DNA of 64,000 bases from Massilia endophytica (GTDB taxonomy: Bacteria; Pseudomonadota; Gammaproteobacteria; Burkholderiales; Burkholderiaceae_D), in assembly GCF_021165955.1 (NCBI RefSeq), contig NZ_CP088952.1, positions 4,774,001 to 4,838,000 of the forward strand, given 5' to 3'. Position numbers and translations under genes: made by a program. The notes under the pieces were generated by a model. It worked only from the letters and a program-made list of their open reading frames with translations, made no database searches and had not been told where the DNA came from. Of this stretch, positions 44,868 to 54,046 are shown piece after piece. Position 1 is the stretch's first letter, and every line of letters starts with the position of its first letter.

Positions 44868-45623
44868 ATGATCGAACTGCCATCCCTCACGCTGCCCGGC
44901 GCCACCATCGAGATTCTCAAGGCGCGCTGCGCAACCTGCAGCATGCACCAGCTCTGCCTGCCCATGGGACTGGACATGGGCGATATCGACAAGCTGGACA
45001 AGATCATCGGCCGCCGCCGCAAGGTGGAGAAGGGCAGCACCCTGTTCCGCGTGGGCGACCCCTTCACGAGCCTGTATGCGATCCGCCTCGGCCACTTCAA
45101 GACCTACCAGATCAATGCCGGCGGCGAGGAACAGGTGACGGGCTTCCAGATGGGGGGCGAGCTGCTTGGCATGGACGCCATCAGCACCGACCTGCACTAC
45201 TGCAGCGCGGAAGCCCTGGAGGACAGCGAAGTATGCGAAATCCCCTTCGCCAGCCTGGAACAGCTGCTGGGAGACATGCCCACGCTGCTGCGGCACTTCC
45301 ACCGCATGATGAGCCAGGAGATCACCCGCGAGCAGAGCGTGATGCTCCTGCTGGGGAATATGCAGGCCACGCAGCGTTTCGCGGCCTTCCTGGTGAACCT
45401 CGCCTCGCGCTACGAGGCGCGGGGCTATTCCAGCACTGCCTTCCAGCTGCGCATGTCGCGCGAGGACATCGGCAACTACCTGGGCCTGACCATTGAAAGC
45501 ATCAGCCGCCTGCTGAACAAGTTCAAGAAGCTGGGCCTGATCCGCGTGAGCAACCGCGAAATCCAGGTGCTGGACCTGCCGCGCCTGAAAGCCATCACGG
45601 CCGGCACGGAGACTTGCGCCTAA
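44868..45623 (+). CDS. fnr: Oxygen-sensing global regulator FNR
   Basis: 251 residues from ATG 44868. Cys21, Cys24, Cys30 and Cys123 are the four [4Fe-4S] ligands of FNR (RCATCSMHQLC; SEVCEIPF). The HTH has ESISRLLNKFKKLGLI, the E-x-x-S-R reader of TTGAT half-sites. Without oxygen the cluster forms, the dimer binds TTGAT-N4-ATCAA and activates anaerobic genes. It converges on fixH with a 4-bp tail overlap; FNR boxes lie before ccoN and aer in the same locus. Confidence 0.95.
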   Translation: MIELPSLTLPGATIEILKARCATCSMHQLCLPMGLDMGDIDKLDKIIGRRRKVEKGSTLFRVGDPFTSLYAIRLGHFKTYQINAGGEEQVTGFQMGGELLGMDAISTDLHYCSAEALEDSEVCEIPFASLEQLLGDMPTLLRHFHRMMSQEITREQSVMLLLGNMQATQRFAAFLVNLASRYEARGYSSTAFQLRMSREDIGNYLGLTIESISRLLNKFKKLGLIRVSNREIQVLDLPRLKAITAGTETCA

Positions 45624-46117
45624 TCGGCGCGCAGCGTCACCTCGCGTTCCATAGGCCACTGCCAGCTTCCCTCCAGGCGCCAGCTGCGCTGGCCGCCTTC
45701 CACCAGCACCACCCAGCGGCTGCGCTCCAGCATCGGCAGGGGGGCGGTGAAACGTCCTTCCGCGTCCGGCTGCACGGTCAGGCGCACATCGTGCTCCGGC
45801 TGCGTGGCATGGGCCAGGTGCAGGGCGAGCGCGCCGGGCGGCAGGGCCGTACGGCTGATGACGCGGCCTTGCAGCGCGCCGCGCGCAGCGTCATAGCGCA
45901 ATTCGGCGGACAGGCCAAGCGCCGACGCCATCCTGTCGCGCCGCAGGTCCTGGTTGATGGCCTTGCCGCGCTTGTAGTAGTCCCCCACCACCAGCGCGTC
46001 CTGCTGCGAGAAGGCGATATAGCTGGTGTAGAAGCAGGCCAGGAGCACGATGGCCGGACCGGCCATCAGCAGCCATGGCCAGCGGTGGGAATACCAGGGG
46101 GTGCTTGCGGGGTTCAT
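45620..46117 (-). CDS. fixH: FixH family cbb3 assembly protein
   Basis: 165 residues from ATG 46117 (AAGGAGAA upstream). One N-terminal membrane anchor (WPWLLMAGPAIVLLACFY), then the YKRGKAINQDLRRDRMA segment typical of FixH/CcoH followed by a periplasmic beta domain. It stabilises cbb3 oxidase during assembly. It lies 10 bp after ccoG, closing the cco operon. Confidence 0.85.
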   Translation of the reverse strand: MNPASTPWYSHRWPWLLMAGPAIVLLACFYTSYIAFSQQDALVVGDYYKRGKAINQDLRRDRMASALGLSAELRYDAARGALQGRVISRTALPPGALALHLAHATQPEHDVRLTVQPDAEGRFTAPLPMLERSRWVVLVEGGQRSWRLEGSWQWPMEREVTLRAD

Positions 46118-46127
46118 GTGCTTCTCC

Positions 46128-47489
46128 TTAACGCGGCACGATGAAGACGGCCTTCTCGTGGACCGCAATGGCGGAATCGTCCAGCGCTTCCAGTGTGATC
46201 TCGATGGTGTTCGACCCTTTCTGCGCCTTGCCGTGTTCCGTACGCAGGCGCAGGGGAACGGCGCGGGTCTCGGTGGGCGCCAGCGTCACTTCCGCATCGC
46301 TCGCCACGTTCAGCGAAGGAATGCCGCTCGCGCGGATGCGGTAGGTATGCGGCGCCTCCGTCGTGTTCATGATCTGGAGGCGGTAGACGTTTTCGATCTT
46401 CCCGTCCTCCACCTCGCGGCCCATCGAGCCGCGGTCGCGGATCACGTCCATCTTGAGGGGCGTGCGCAGCCAGAGCGCGGCGATGAATGCCAGGGCCACG
46501 GCGCCCAGCAGGCCGGTGTAGATCAGCACCCGGGGACGCAGGGCGCGGCGCTGGATGTCCCGTGCGCCCAGGCCTTCCGCCATGGCGCGGTCGGTGCTGT
46601 AGCGGATCAGGCCACGCGGCTGCGCGACCTTGTCCATCACGCTGTTGCAGGCGTCGATGCAGGCGGCGCAGCCAATGCACTCGTACTGCAGGCCCTTGCG
46701 GATATCGATGCCGGTGGGGCAGACCTGCACGCACATGGAGCAGTCGATGCAGCCGCCTTCCGAGCGTGGATTGCGCGGCTCGCCGCGTTTCGCGTCGTAG
46801 GTGACGATCAAGGAATCGCGGTCGAACATCGCGCTCTGGAAGCGCGCATAGGGGCACATGTACTTGCACACCTGCTCGCGCATCCAGCCCGCGTTGCCAT
46901 AGGTGGCGAAGCTGTAGAACAGCACCCAGAACCACTCCCAGGGACCGAAGGAGAACGTGAGCGCCTCCGTTCCCAGCATACGGATGGGCGTGAAATAGCC
47001 CACGAAGCTGAAGCCAGTCCACAGCGCCACGGCGCCCCAGGCCAGGTGCTTGGCGCTCTTGCGCGAGAACTTCTTCAGCGAAGGCGGCTGGCGGTCCAGC
47101 GCGATGCGCGCGCTGCGGCGGCCTTCGATCTTGCGCTCGATCCAGAGGAAGATCTCGGTATAGACCGTTTGCGGGCAGGCGAAGCCGCACCACACGCGGC
47201 CCGCCACCGCCGTCACCAGGAACAGCAGCCAGGCGCACATCACCAGCAGCACCGCCAGGTAGATGAAGTCCTGCGGCCAGAGCACGAGGCCGAAGAGATA
47301 GAACTTGCGCGACGCAAGATCGAACAACACCGCCTGACGCCCGTTCCAGCTCAGCCAGGGCAGGCCGTAGAAGGCCAGTTGCGTGAGCCAGACGCAGACC
47401 CAGCGCAGGCTGGCGTATCGGCCCTTGATTTCGCGGGGATAGATCTCCTCGCGGGCGGCGTACATCTTGATGACTTGCGGCGCGTTCAT
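46128..47489 (-). CDS. ccoG: Cytochrome c oxidase accessory protein CcoG (FixG)
   Basis: 453 residues from ATG 47489. Several N-terminal membrane helices (FLYLAV-like segments and WCGFACPQTVY), then two bacterial ferredoxin motifs (CIDCSMCVQVCPTG and CIGCAACIDACN) and a C-terminal periplasmic immunoglobulin-like domain. FixG/CcoG acts as a cupric reductase needed for copper insertion in cbb3 oxidase. Fourteen bp after ccoP, same operon. Confidence 0.93.
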   Translation of the reverse strand: MNAPQVIKMYAAREEIYPREIKGRYASLRWVCVWLTQLAFYGLPWLSWNGRQAVLFDLASRKFYLFGLVLWPQDFIYLAVLLVMCAWLLFLVTAVAGRVWCGFACPQTVYTEIFLWIERKIEGRRSARIALDRQPPSLKKFSRKSAKHLAWGAVALWTGFSFVGYFTPIRMLGTEALTFSFGPWEWFWVLFYSFATYGNAGWMREQVCKYMCPYARFQSAMFDRDSLIVTYDAKRGEPRNPRSEGGCIDCSMCVQVCPTGIDIRKGLQYECIGCAACIDACNSVMDKVAQPRGLIRYSTDRAMAEGLGARDIQRRALRPRVLIYTGLLGAVALAFIAALWLRTPLKMDVIRDRGSMGREVEDGKIENVYRLQIMNTTEAPHTYRIRASGIPSLNVASDAEVTLAPTETRAVPLRLRTEHGKAQKGSNTIEITLEALDDSAIAVHEKAVFIVPR

Positions 47490-47503
47490 GATGCTGCTTC
47501 TCT

Positions 47504-48430
47504 CTACTTCTTCGCTACTTCCACGGGATTCGACAGGCCCCACACATAGGCGGCCAGCACGTGCACCTTGCCTTCGCCCAGGAAGTCCGCGAAGGCGGGC
47601 ATGGTGTTGTTGCGGCCCTTGCGGATGGTTTCCATCACGGTTTCGGCGCTGCCGCCGTAGAGCCAGACCTTGTCCGTCAGGTTTGGCGCCCCGAGGGCCT
47701 GGTTGCCGGTGCCGGCCGCCGTGTGGCAGGCCATGCAGGCGCTGAACTTGGCCTTGCCGAACACCGTCTTGATCGGATCGGCGGTACCGCCCGAGAGGCT
47801 CAGGACGTAGTGCGCAACGTTCTCGATGTCCTTGTCCGAACCGAGTGCGGCGCCCATCGGCGGCATCACGCCGTTACGGCCGTGCATGATGGTGGTCTTG
47901 ATCACGTCGGGCGAGCCGCCATAGAGCCAGTCCTTGTCCGTCAGGTTCGGGAAGCCCTTGTTGCCGCGCGCGTCCGAGCCGTGGCACTGGGCGCAGTAGG
48001 TCAGGAACAGGCGTTCGCCGATGGCGTGTGCCTGGGGATCGGCCGCCACGGCCTTCAGGTCCTGCGACTGGTATTTGGCGAACAGGGGGCCATAGTCGGC
48101 GTCCGCCTTCGCCAGCTCCTGCTTGTACTGGCCGGAGGAGGCCCAGCCCAGCGTGCCCGCGTAGCTGCCCAGGCCAGGGTAGAGGAACAGGTAGCCCAGG
48201 CTGAAAACGATGGTGATGTAGAAGAGCCACATCCACCAGCGCGGCATGGGCGTGTTCAGTTCCGTCAGGTCCTCGTCCCAGATGTGGCCCGTGGTGCCGA
48301 CGGGGCCCTTGTGGTCCTTCAGCACCTTGTGCACGGACTGCGTGTACAGCAGCACGCCGCAGCCGATTACGCCGAGCAGCGTGAGAACGATAATGAAGCC
48401 GTTCCAGAAACCGTTGGTGAAGTCAGACAT
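47504..48430 (-). CDS. ccoP: cbb3 oxidase diheme cytochrome c subunit CcoP
   Basis: 308 residues from ATG 48430. One membrane helix (WWMWLFYITIVFSLGYLF), then two c-type heme motifs, CAQCH and CMACH, each followed by a Met ligand region (VMPPMGAAL, TMPAFADFL). It passes electrons from soluble cytochrome c to CcoO. The start overlaps ccoQ by 8 bp. Confidence 0.94.
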   Translation of the reverse strand: MSDFTNGFWNGFIIVLTLLGVIGCGVLLYTQSVHKVLKDHKGPVGTTGHIWDEDLTELNTPMPRWWMWLFYITIVFSLGYLFLYPGLGSYAGTLGWASSGQYKQELAKADADYGPLFAKYQSQDLKAVAADPQAHAIGERLFLTYCAQCHGSDARGNKGFPNLTDKDWLYGGSPDVIKTTIMHGRNGVMPPMGAALGSDKDIENVAHYVLSLSGGTADPIKTVFGKAKFSACMACHTAAGTGNQALGAPNLTDKVWLYGGSAETVMETIRKGRNNTMPAFADFLGEGKVHVLAAYVWGLSNPVEVAKK

Positions 48431-48587
48431 GGTCTTTCTCCTCGTCCGCGAAGGGCAGCTGCGCGGCCTGCGCAAAGCTGTCCCGGTTCGATTTCGCCCA
48501 GGCCCATGCCCAGATGCCGACGAAGGTGATGAATGAGATCACCGTCATCACGCTGCTGGCGCTGTCAAACACATTTTCGATTGCCAT
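48423..48587 (-). CDS. ccoQ: cbb3 oxidase small subunit CcoQ
   Basis: 54 residues. Starts MAIENVFDSASSV, one membrane helix (MTVISFITFVGIWAWAW) and an acidic tail ending EEKDHV. Position between ccoO and ccoP, the length and helix all fit CcoQ, which stabilises the complex. It is 1 bp downstream of the ccoO stop and overlaps ccoP by 8 bp. Confidence 0.9.
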   Translation of the reverse strand: MAIENVFDSASSVMTVISFITFVGIWAWAWAKSNRDSFAQAAQLPFADEEKDHV

Positions 48588-48588
48588 T

Positions 48589-49203
48589 TCAGTTCCTCGT
48601 CTTGATCAGGGTGCCCAGGCCTTGCAGGTAGGCCACGAGCGCATCTTCTTCCGTCTTGTCCGCCAGCTCCGCCGGAGCGGCCTTCACCTGCTCCTCGGTG
48701 TACGGGGTGCCGAGGCGCTGCAGGGCGCGCATCTTCGGCACGACTTCGGCCGGAACGAGGCGGGTTTTTGCCAGCCAGGGGTAGTTCGGCATATTCGATT
48801 CCGGCACCACGTCGCGCGGGTTCTGCAGGTGGGCGCGGTGCCATTCGTCGCTGTAGCGGCCGCCCACGCGCGCCAGGTCGGGACCGGTGCGCTTGGAGCC
48901 CCACTGGAAGGGCCGGTCGTAGACGAACTCCCCGGCCACCGAATAGTGGCCATAGCGCTCGGTCTCGGCACGGAAGGGGCGCACCATCTGCGAATGGCAG
49001 TTGTAGCAGCCTTCCCGCACATAGATGTCGCGGCCCACGAGGCGCAGTGGGGTGTAGGGCTTCAGGCCTGCCACCGGCTCGGTGGTGGACTTCTGGAAGA
49101 ACAGGGGAATGATCTCCACCGCGCCGCCCACCGACACCACCAGGGTCACCAGCGCGATCAGCAGCCAGGGGTTCTTCTCGATCCATTCATGTGAAAATTT
49201 CAT
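48589..49203 (-). CDS. ccoO: cbb3 oxidase monoheme cytochrome c subunit CcoO
   Basis: 204 residues. N-terminal membrane helix (LLIALVTLVVSVGGAVEIIP), then the heme site Cys66-x-x-Cys69-His70 (EGCYNCHSQ) and a Met ligand in ESNMPNYPW. It relays electrons to the CcoN heme b. Between ccoN and ccoQ with short gaps. Confidence 0.95.
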   Translation of the reverse strand: MKFSHEWIEKNPWLLIALVTLVVSVGGAVEIIPLFFQKSTTEPVAGLKPYTPLRLVGRDIYVREGCYNCHSQMVRPFRAETERYGHYSVAGEFVYDRPFQWGSKRTGPDLARVGGRYSDEWHRAHLQNPRDVVPESNMPNYPWLAKTRLVPAEVVPKMRALQRLGTPYTEEQVKAAPAELADKTEEDALVAYLQGLGTLIKTRN

Positions 49204-49216
49204 CTGTCTTGCTCCT

Positions 49217-50638
49217 TCATGCCGCTTTCAGTTCGGGGATGCGGGCGGCGGCGGTTTCGCGGCCGCGCAGCGTCATCCAGGTGTTGTAGCCCATCACGCA
49301 CATGCCGCCGAGGTAGAGGGCGCCGCCCGCAAGGCGCACAACGTAGTAGGGATAGGTGGCCTTCACGCTTTCGACGAAGGTGTAGGTCAGCGTGCCGTCC
49401 GGATTCACCGCGCGCCACATCAGGCCTTGCATCACACCGGCGATCCACATGGCGGCGATGTAGAGCACCACGCCGATGGTGGCTACCCAGAAGTGCAGGT
49501 CGACCAGCTTCGTGCTGTACATTTCCTTGCGGCCCGCGAGGCGCGGCAGCAGGTAGTAGATGGAGCCCATGGTGATGAAGCCCACCCAGCCCAGGGCGCC
49601 GCCGTGAACGTGGGCGATGCCCCAGTCGGTGTAGTGCGAGAGCGCGTTCACGGTCTTGATGGACATCATCGGACCTTCGAAGGTCGCCATGCCGTAGAAG
49701 GAGAGCGAAACGATCATGAACTTCAGGATCGGATCGGTGCGCAGCTTGTGCCAGGCGCCCGAGAGGGTCATGATGCCGTTGATCATGCCGCCCCAGGACG
49801 GCGCGAGCAGGATGAGCGAGAACACCATGCCCAGCGACTGCGTCCAGTCGGGCAGCGCGGTGTAGTGCAGGTGATGGGGACCGGCCCACATATAGGTGAA
49901 GATCAGCGCCCAGAAGTGGACGATGGACAGGCGGTAGGAATACACGGGGCGCTCGGCCTGCTTCGGAATGAAGTAGTACACCATGCCGAGATAGCCCGCA
50001 GTGAGGATGAAGCCCACGGCGTTGTGGCCGTACCACCACTGGATCATGGCGTCCTGCACGCCGCTGTACATGGAATAGGATTTCGTGAGCGAAGCGGGCA
50101 TGCTCATGCCGTTCACCACGTGCAGCAGGGTCACGGCGAGGATGTAGCCGCCGAAGAACCAGTTGGCCACGTAGATGTGCTTGACCTTGCGCTTGACGAT
50201 GGTGCCGAAGAAGACCACCGCGTAGGCAATCCACACCACCGCGATCAGGATGGTGATGGGCCATTCCAGTTCGGCGTATTCCTTGCCGCGCGTGAGGCCC
50301 ATCGGCAGCGTCACCACGGCCGACAGGATCACGGCCTGCCAGCCCCAGAAGGTGAAGGCCGCCAGCTTGTCCGAGAACAGGCGCACCTGGCAGGTACGCT
50401 GCACAACGTAATAGGAAGTGGCGAAAAGGCCGCTGATGCCGAAGGCGAAGATCACGGCATTGGTATGCAGGGGACGCAGGCGTCCGTAGGTCAGCCAGGG
50501 TATATCCAGATTGAGCGAGGGCCATGCCAGCTGCGCGGCGATGATGACGCCGACCAGCATGCCCACGATGCCCCACACTACCGTGGCAATCGCGAACTGC
50601 TTCACGATCCTGTAGTTGTAGTTCAGTTCATGATCCAC
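49217..50638 (-). CDS. ccoN: cbb3 oxidase catalytic subunit CcoN
   Basis: 473 residues from GTG 50638. Twelve membrane helices with heme/CuB histidines in WAGPHHLHYTALPDW and HVHGGALGWVGF, and the cross-link helix WWYGHNAVGF. It reduces O2 to water at high affinity and pumps protons. I choose the GTG at 50638 because GGGAGA lies 7 bases upstream and the protein then begins DHELNYNYRIVKQF, as CcoN proteins do; the frame is open to TTG 50677, but a class-II FNR start site from the box at 50706-50719 would fall near 50671, downstream of it. Confidence 0.92.
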   Translation of the reverse strand: MDHELNYNYRIVKQFAIATVVWGIVGMLVGVIIAAQLAWPSLNLDIPWLTYGRLRPLHTNAVIFAFGISGLFATSYYVVQRTCQVRLFSDKLAAFTFWGWQAVILSAVVTLPMGLTRGKEYAELEWPITILIAVVWIAYAVVFFGTIVKRKVKHIYVANWFFGGYILAVTLLHVVNGMSMPASLTKSYSMYSGVQDAMIQWWYGHNAVGFILTAGYLGMVYYFIPKQAERPVYSYRLSIVHFWALIFTYMWAGPHHLHYTALPDWTQSLGMVFSLILLAPSWGGMINGIMTLSGAWHKLRTDPILKFMIVSLSFYGMATFEGPMMSIKTVNALSHYTDWGIAHVHGGALGWVGFITMGSIYYLLPRLAGRKEMYSTKLVDLHFWVATIGVVLYIAAMWIAGVMQGLMWRAVNPDGTLTYTFVESVKATYPYYVVRLAGGALYLGGMCVMGYNTWMTLRGRETAAARIPELKAA

Positions 50639-50643
50639 TTGAA

Positions 50644-50657
50644 GTTCTCCCGAGAAC
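50644..50657 (-). promoter_or_regulatory. Palindrome over the ccoN ribosome site
   Basis: GTTCTC-CC-GAGAAC, a perfect 6-bp inverted repeat that includes the GGGAG ribosome-binding site of ccoN. In RNA it could form a small hairpin that limits access to the start. Whether this is used is inference. Confidence 0.45.
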
Positions 50658-50658
50658 A

Positions 50659-50679
50659 CTTTGATGATGTACATCAAAG
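50659..50679. promoter_or_regulatory. Perfect 8-bp dyad in the ccoN promoter
   Basis: CTTTGATG-N5-CATCAAAG. It lies between the FNR box and the GTG start and spans the predicted transcription start. It contains TTGAT/ATCAA halves with the wrong spacing for FNR (7 instead of 4), so it may bind another dimeric factor or form a hairpin. Confidence 0.5.
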
Positions 50680-50705
50680 GTTACCGAGCCCAACCTCAAA
50701 AATCT

Positions 50706-50719
50706 TTGACCTGGATCAA
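50706..50719. promoter_or_regulatory. FNR box of the ccoNOQP operon
   Basis: TTGACCTGGATCAA, nine of ten defined consensus bases. The centre is about 74 bp before the ccoN GTG 50638, so a class-II promoter would start near 50671. The box overlaps the last codons of ccoS, a compact arrangement. The aer box has nearly identical flanks. Confidence 0.85.
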
Positions 50720-50871
50720 AATTCTCCGGATCGGTCGTCGTCCTGGAGAACGCGTAATGCAGGACCGACAAGATCGTCGAACTGGCCTGTGTCGGAAGCG
50801 TTGAAAAATAGCCAGATTGCGCCGAACACCAGCAGCACGCTCAAAGGAACCAGCAGATACAAGGCTTCCAT
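50716..50871 (-). CDS. ccoS: cbb3 oxidase maturation protein CcoS
   Basis: 51 residues from the MEALYLL start at 50871. One hydrophobic helix (LVPLSVLLVFGAIWLFF) followed by NASDTGQFDDLVGPALRVLQ, the usual CcoS tail. CcoS is needed for heme or copper insertion in cbb3. It lies immediately after ccoI, and its stop overlaps the ccoN FNR box. Confidence 0.88.
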   Translation of the reverse strand: MEALYLLVPLSVLLVFGAIWLFFNASDTGQFDDLVGPALRVLQDDDRSGEF

Positions 50872-50875
50872 AATT

Positions 50876-53305
50876 TCACTTCCCGCGCAGGCGCAGCGCG
50901 TTGAGGACGACGACAGCGGAACTGGCAGCCATGCCAATGCCCGACAGCCAGGGGTTGAGCCAGCCGCAGGCAGCGGCCGGAATCGCGACGATGTTGTATG
51001 CCACGGCCCACGCCAGGTTCTGGCGGATGACGCGCATGGTGCGCGAAGCGGTGCGCGCCGCGTCGGCGATGGCGCCGATACGCCCGTTCAGGAGCACCGT
51101 ATCCGCGCTGACCTGGGCCAGCGCAGAGCCGCTGCCCATGGCAAAGGAGACATCGGCAGCACTGAGCACCGCCGCATCGTTGATGCCGTCGCCTACCATG
51201 GCGACAACAGCGCCACGGCTTTGCAGTTCCTGCACCAGTTCCAGCTTTTCCGACGGCAGGCAGCCACCTTCCGCGCGCTCGATCTTCAGTTCGCGCGCCA
51301 TGCGCTGCACCAGCTCCTCCCGGTCTCCGCTGAGAAGGACGAGGTGCTTGCCCTGGCTGGCGAAGTAGTCCAGGGTCGCGCGGGCGTCCTCGCGGATGGT
51401 GTCGCTGAGCGTGAAGCAGGCCAGCCATTTTCCCTGCATGCCGAGGAAGACCGTTGACATTCCGGCATCCGGCGCGCTGCGCCAGGGCGGCAGGCATCCC
51501 GCGATTCCGGCCACATGAGAGGCATTACCGATCCGGTAAGCGGTGCCGCCGACCTGGCCTTCCAGCCCCTGGCCCGGCACTTCGCGCAGGCCGGTAGCGG
51601 CAAGGCGGGGCGCCCCGGTTTGCGCCGCATGGGCGGCAATGGCGCGCGCAATCGGGTGGGCGCTCCCGGCTTCCAGCGCGGCGGCGATGGCCACGCACTG
51701 GGCGCCATCGGCCGCGCTGAAGGTATCCGCACGCTGCACAGCCAGCTGGCCGGTTGTCAGCGTGCCCGTCTTGTCGAAAACGATATGGGTGGCGCGGTGC
51801 AGGGTCTCCAGCACATGGGGGCGCACGATCAGCACGCCCTTGCCCAGCAGCCTGTCCGTAGCGGCAGCGAGTGCGGACGGTGTCGCGAGCGACAGGGCGC
51901 AAGGGCAGGAAACCACCAGCACCGCAATGGCAACTGGCCAGGCGCGTGCCGCATCCTGCCACCACCAGAAGCCGAAGCTGGCCAGCGCGAAGAGCAGAAG
52001 CCCGGCCACGAACCAGGACGCGCTGCGGTCGGCCCACTGCGCGATGGCGGGTTTGGCGCTGCCTGCGCGCTCGGCCAGCTTGAGAAGGCCGGACAATGTG
52101 CTCTCGGCCGCGCTGCGTTCGACACGCACCAGCACCATGGCGCTGGCGTTGACGGCGCCGCCGGGCACTTCGTCACCGCAGCTCTTCGTCTGCGGCGCGC
52201 TTTCGCCGGTAAGCAGGGAGAAATCGAGTGCTGTGCGGCCTTCGACAATCACGCCGTCCGCGGCGACGGTTTCGCCGGGCTTGACCATGATGACATCGCC
52301 GCGCGCCAGCGATGCAGCCGGAACGACGCGGCCTTCGCCGGGCGCAGGCCAGGCGGAAAGCAGCGTGGCCGAGGCGGGCAGCGCATGCTGCAGCCGTTCC
52401 AGCGCCGTTGCCGCCTTGCGCCGCGCCGCCATTTCAAGATAGCGGCTGGCGAGCAGCAGGAAAATGAACATCGTGACCGAGTCGAAATAGACTTCGCCCC
52501 TGCCGCGCCATGTCGCTGCAATGCTGCCGGCGAAGGCCGCAACAATGCCCAGCGCCACCGGAACGTCCATGCCCAGCGTGCGCGCACGCAGGCTCGCCCA
52601 GGCGCCGCGCAGGAAGGGTTGTGCCGAGTACACGATGGCGGGAAGCGTCAGGAGCAGGCTGGCCCAGCGCATCAATCCCGTCATGCTGGCGTCGAGGGTG
52701 CCGTCTTCCGCCAGGTACTCCGGCGCCACGTACATCATTACCTGCATCATGGACAGTCCGGCCACGAAGAGCTGGCGGCCCAGCGTGCGGCTGGCCTTTC
52801 GCAGCTGCTCGGTATGGCGCACGGCGTCGTAGGGAAAGGCGGTGTAGCCGATCTGGCGCAGGGCCTGCAGGATGGCCGACAGCTGGATTCTGTCCTTGTG
52901 CCAGCGCAGGGCCAGACGTTCCGTGGAAACGTTCATCGAGGCCGACACCACGCCGTCCAGCTGCATCAGCCTGCGCTCGATCAGCCAGACGCAGGCCGCG
53001 CAGCGGATGCCTTCCACCAGCAGTATCGCTTCGGACTCTTCTCCGCCGCCAGCGAAGCGCGGGTCATCGTTGTACAGCGCCAGCTGGGACGGGAGCGGAG
53101 CCTCCGCATCGGCCCGCGCCGCGTAGGCGCTGCGGTTGCGGTAGTAGTCTGCCTGGCCAAGATCCACGATGGCCTTGGCCACGGCTTCGCAGCCGGGGCA
53201 GCACATGGCGTGCTGTGCGCCGTCGATGGCGACTGACCAGCGCGAGCCGGGCGGAACGTCCTGCCCGCAGTGGAAGCAGGACTGCAGCGCGGGAGCGGCG
53301 GTCAT
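50876..53305 (-). CDS. ccoI: Copper P-type ATPase for cbb3 assembly, CcoI (FixI)
   Basis: 809 residues from ATG 53305, which overlaps the upstream gene stop (ATGA 53302-53305). N-terminal cysteine-rich part (CFHCGQDV, CCPGC), an HMA domain with CAAC (EGIRCAACVWLIERR), membrane helices with the copper motif CPC (SCPCALSLATP), phosphorylation DKTGTLT, and the MVGDGINDAAVLSAADV hinge. It loads copper into the periplasm for the CcoN CuB site. Standard FixI architecture. Confidence 0.93.
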   Translation of the reverse strand: MTAAPALQSCFHCGQDVPPGSRWSVAIDGAQHAMCCPGCEAVAKAIVDLGQADYYRNRSAYAARADAEAPLPSQLALYNDDPRFAGGGEESEAILLVEGIRCAACVWLIERRLMQLDGVVSASMNVSTERLALRWHKDRIQLSAILQALRQIGYTAFPYDAVRHTEQLRKASRTLGRQLFVAGLSMMQVMMYVAPEYLAEDGTLDASMTGLMRWASLLLTLPAIVYSAQPFLRGAWASLRARTLGMDVPVALGIVAAFAGSIAATWRGRGEVYFDSVTMFIFLLLASRYLEMAARRKAATALERLQHALPASATLLSAWPAPGEGRVVPAASLARGDVIMVKPGETVAADGVIVEGRTALDFSLLTGESAPQTKSCGDEVPGGAVNASAMVLVRVERSAAESTLSGLLKLAERAGSAKPAIAQWADRSASWFVAGLLLFALASFGFWWWQDAARAWPVAIAVLVVSCPCALSLATPSALAAATDRLLGKGVLIVRPHVLETLHRATHIVFDKTGTLTTGQLAVQRADTFSAADGAQCVAIAAALEAGSAHPIARAIAAHAAQTGAPRLAATGLREVPGQGLEGQVGGTAYRIGNASHVAGIAGCLPPWRSAPDAGMSTVFLGMQGKWLACFTLSDTIREDARATLDYFASQGKHLVLLSGDREELVQRMARELKIERAEGGCLPSEKLELVQELQSRGAVVAMVGDGINDAAVLSAADVSFAMGSGSALAQVSADTVLLNGRIGAIADAARTASRTMRVIRQNLAWAVAYNIVAIPAAACGWLNPWLSGIGMAASSAVVVLNALRLRGK

Positions 53306-54039
53306 GGCAGCACCGTCAGGCATAGCGCATCCAGCCAGCCGTGAGTGGCGCCGGTGGCGGCGCGTGCCAGGCCAAGCAGGCCGAAGCCCAGTACCAGAAG
53401 GCCCGCAGCAATGCGCACCTGCTTGCGCTGCATGGCAGCACGCAGGCGGGCGCCCGCGACGCCCAGCGCCAGCAGCATCGGCAGTGTACCGAGGCCGAAA
53501 GCGAGCATCGCCAGCGCGCCGTTCAGTGCGGAGCCACTCAGCAGGGCAGTCAGCAGCACGCTGTAGACCATCCCGCAGGGAATCCATCCCCAGAGCGCGC
53601 CCAGCGCAAAGGCCTTGGGCAGCGTATCCATGGGCATGAAATGGCGGATGGCTGGCTGCACGCGGCGCCATACCACGGCGCCTGCGGCCTCCACGCGGGC
53701 CAGGCCGCGCCAGGCGTCCATCAGGTAGAGGCCCAGCATGAGCAGCATCGCGTTGGCCAGCCAGTAGCCTGCGCTCTGCACCGCCGCGATGCGCACCATG
53801 TTGGCCGCCCCCTGGGCGAGTCCGCCCGCCATTGCGCCCGCGATCATATAGCTGGCGATGCGGCCTGCGTTGTAGGCAAGAACCCGCGGCGGCAAGCTGG
53901 CCGGGACGCCGCGCACGACCTGAATACGCCCACCCCCGGCCGTACTCAATGCGCCCACGACGCCCCCGCACATGCCCACACAATGCACGCTGCCCGCCAG
54001 TCCGGCGGCAAACAGCGGCAGCAGATTGAGCCCGTTCAT
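53302..54039 (-). CDS. Sulfite exporter TauE/SafE family protein linked to cbb3 assembly
   Basis: 245 residues, about six membrane helices. The motifs HCVGMCGGVVGAL and GWIPCGMVYSVLL are the cysteine-containing pore motifs of the CcoI-neighbour family found in cco loci, proposed to work in copper handling. The gene runs into ccoI with an ATGA overlap. Named TauE/SafE by fold; substrate is not shown. Confidence 0.82.
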   Translation of the reverse strand: MNGLNLLPLFAAGLAGSVHCVGMCGGVVGALSTAGGGRIQVVRGVPASLPPRVLAYNAGRIASYMIAGAMAGGLAQGAANMVRIAAVQSAGYWLANAMLLMLGLYLMDAWRGLARVEAAGAVVWRRVQPAIRHFMPMDTLPKAFALGALWGWIPCGMVYSVLLTALLSGSALNGALAMLAFGLGTLPMLLALGVAGARLRAAMQRKQVRIAAGLLVLGFGLLGLARAATGATHGWLDALCLTVLP

Positions 54040-54046
54040 GACATCC

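Noticed and set aside
49082..51457. 791-residue frame antisense to ccoN, ccoS and ccoI
   Set aside because: Shadow of real cbb3 genes; no domain or signal.
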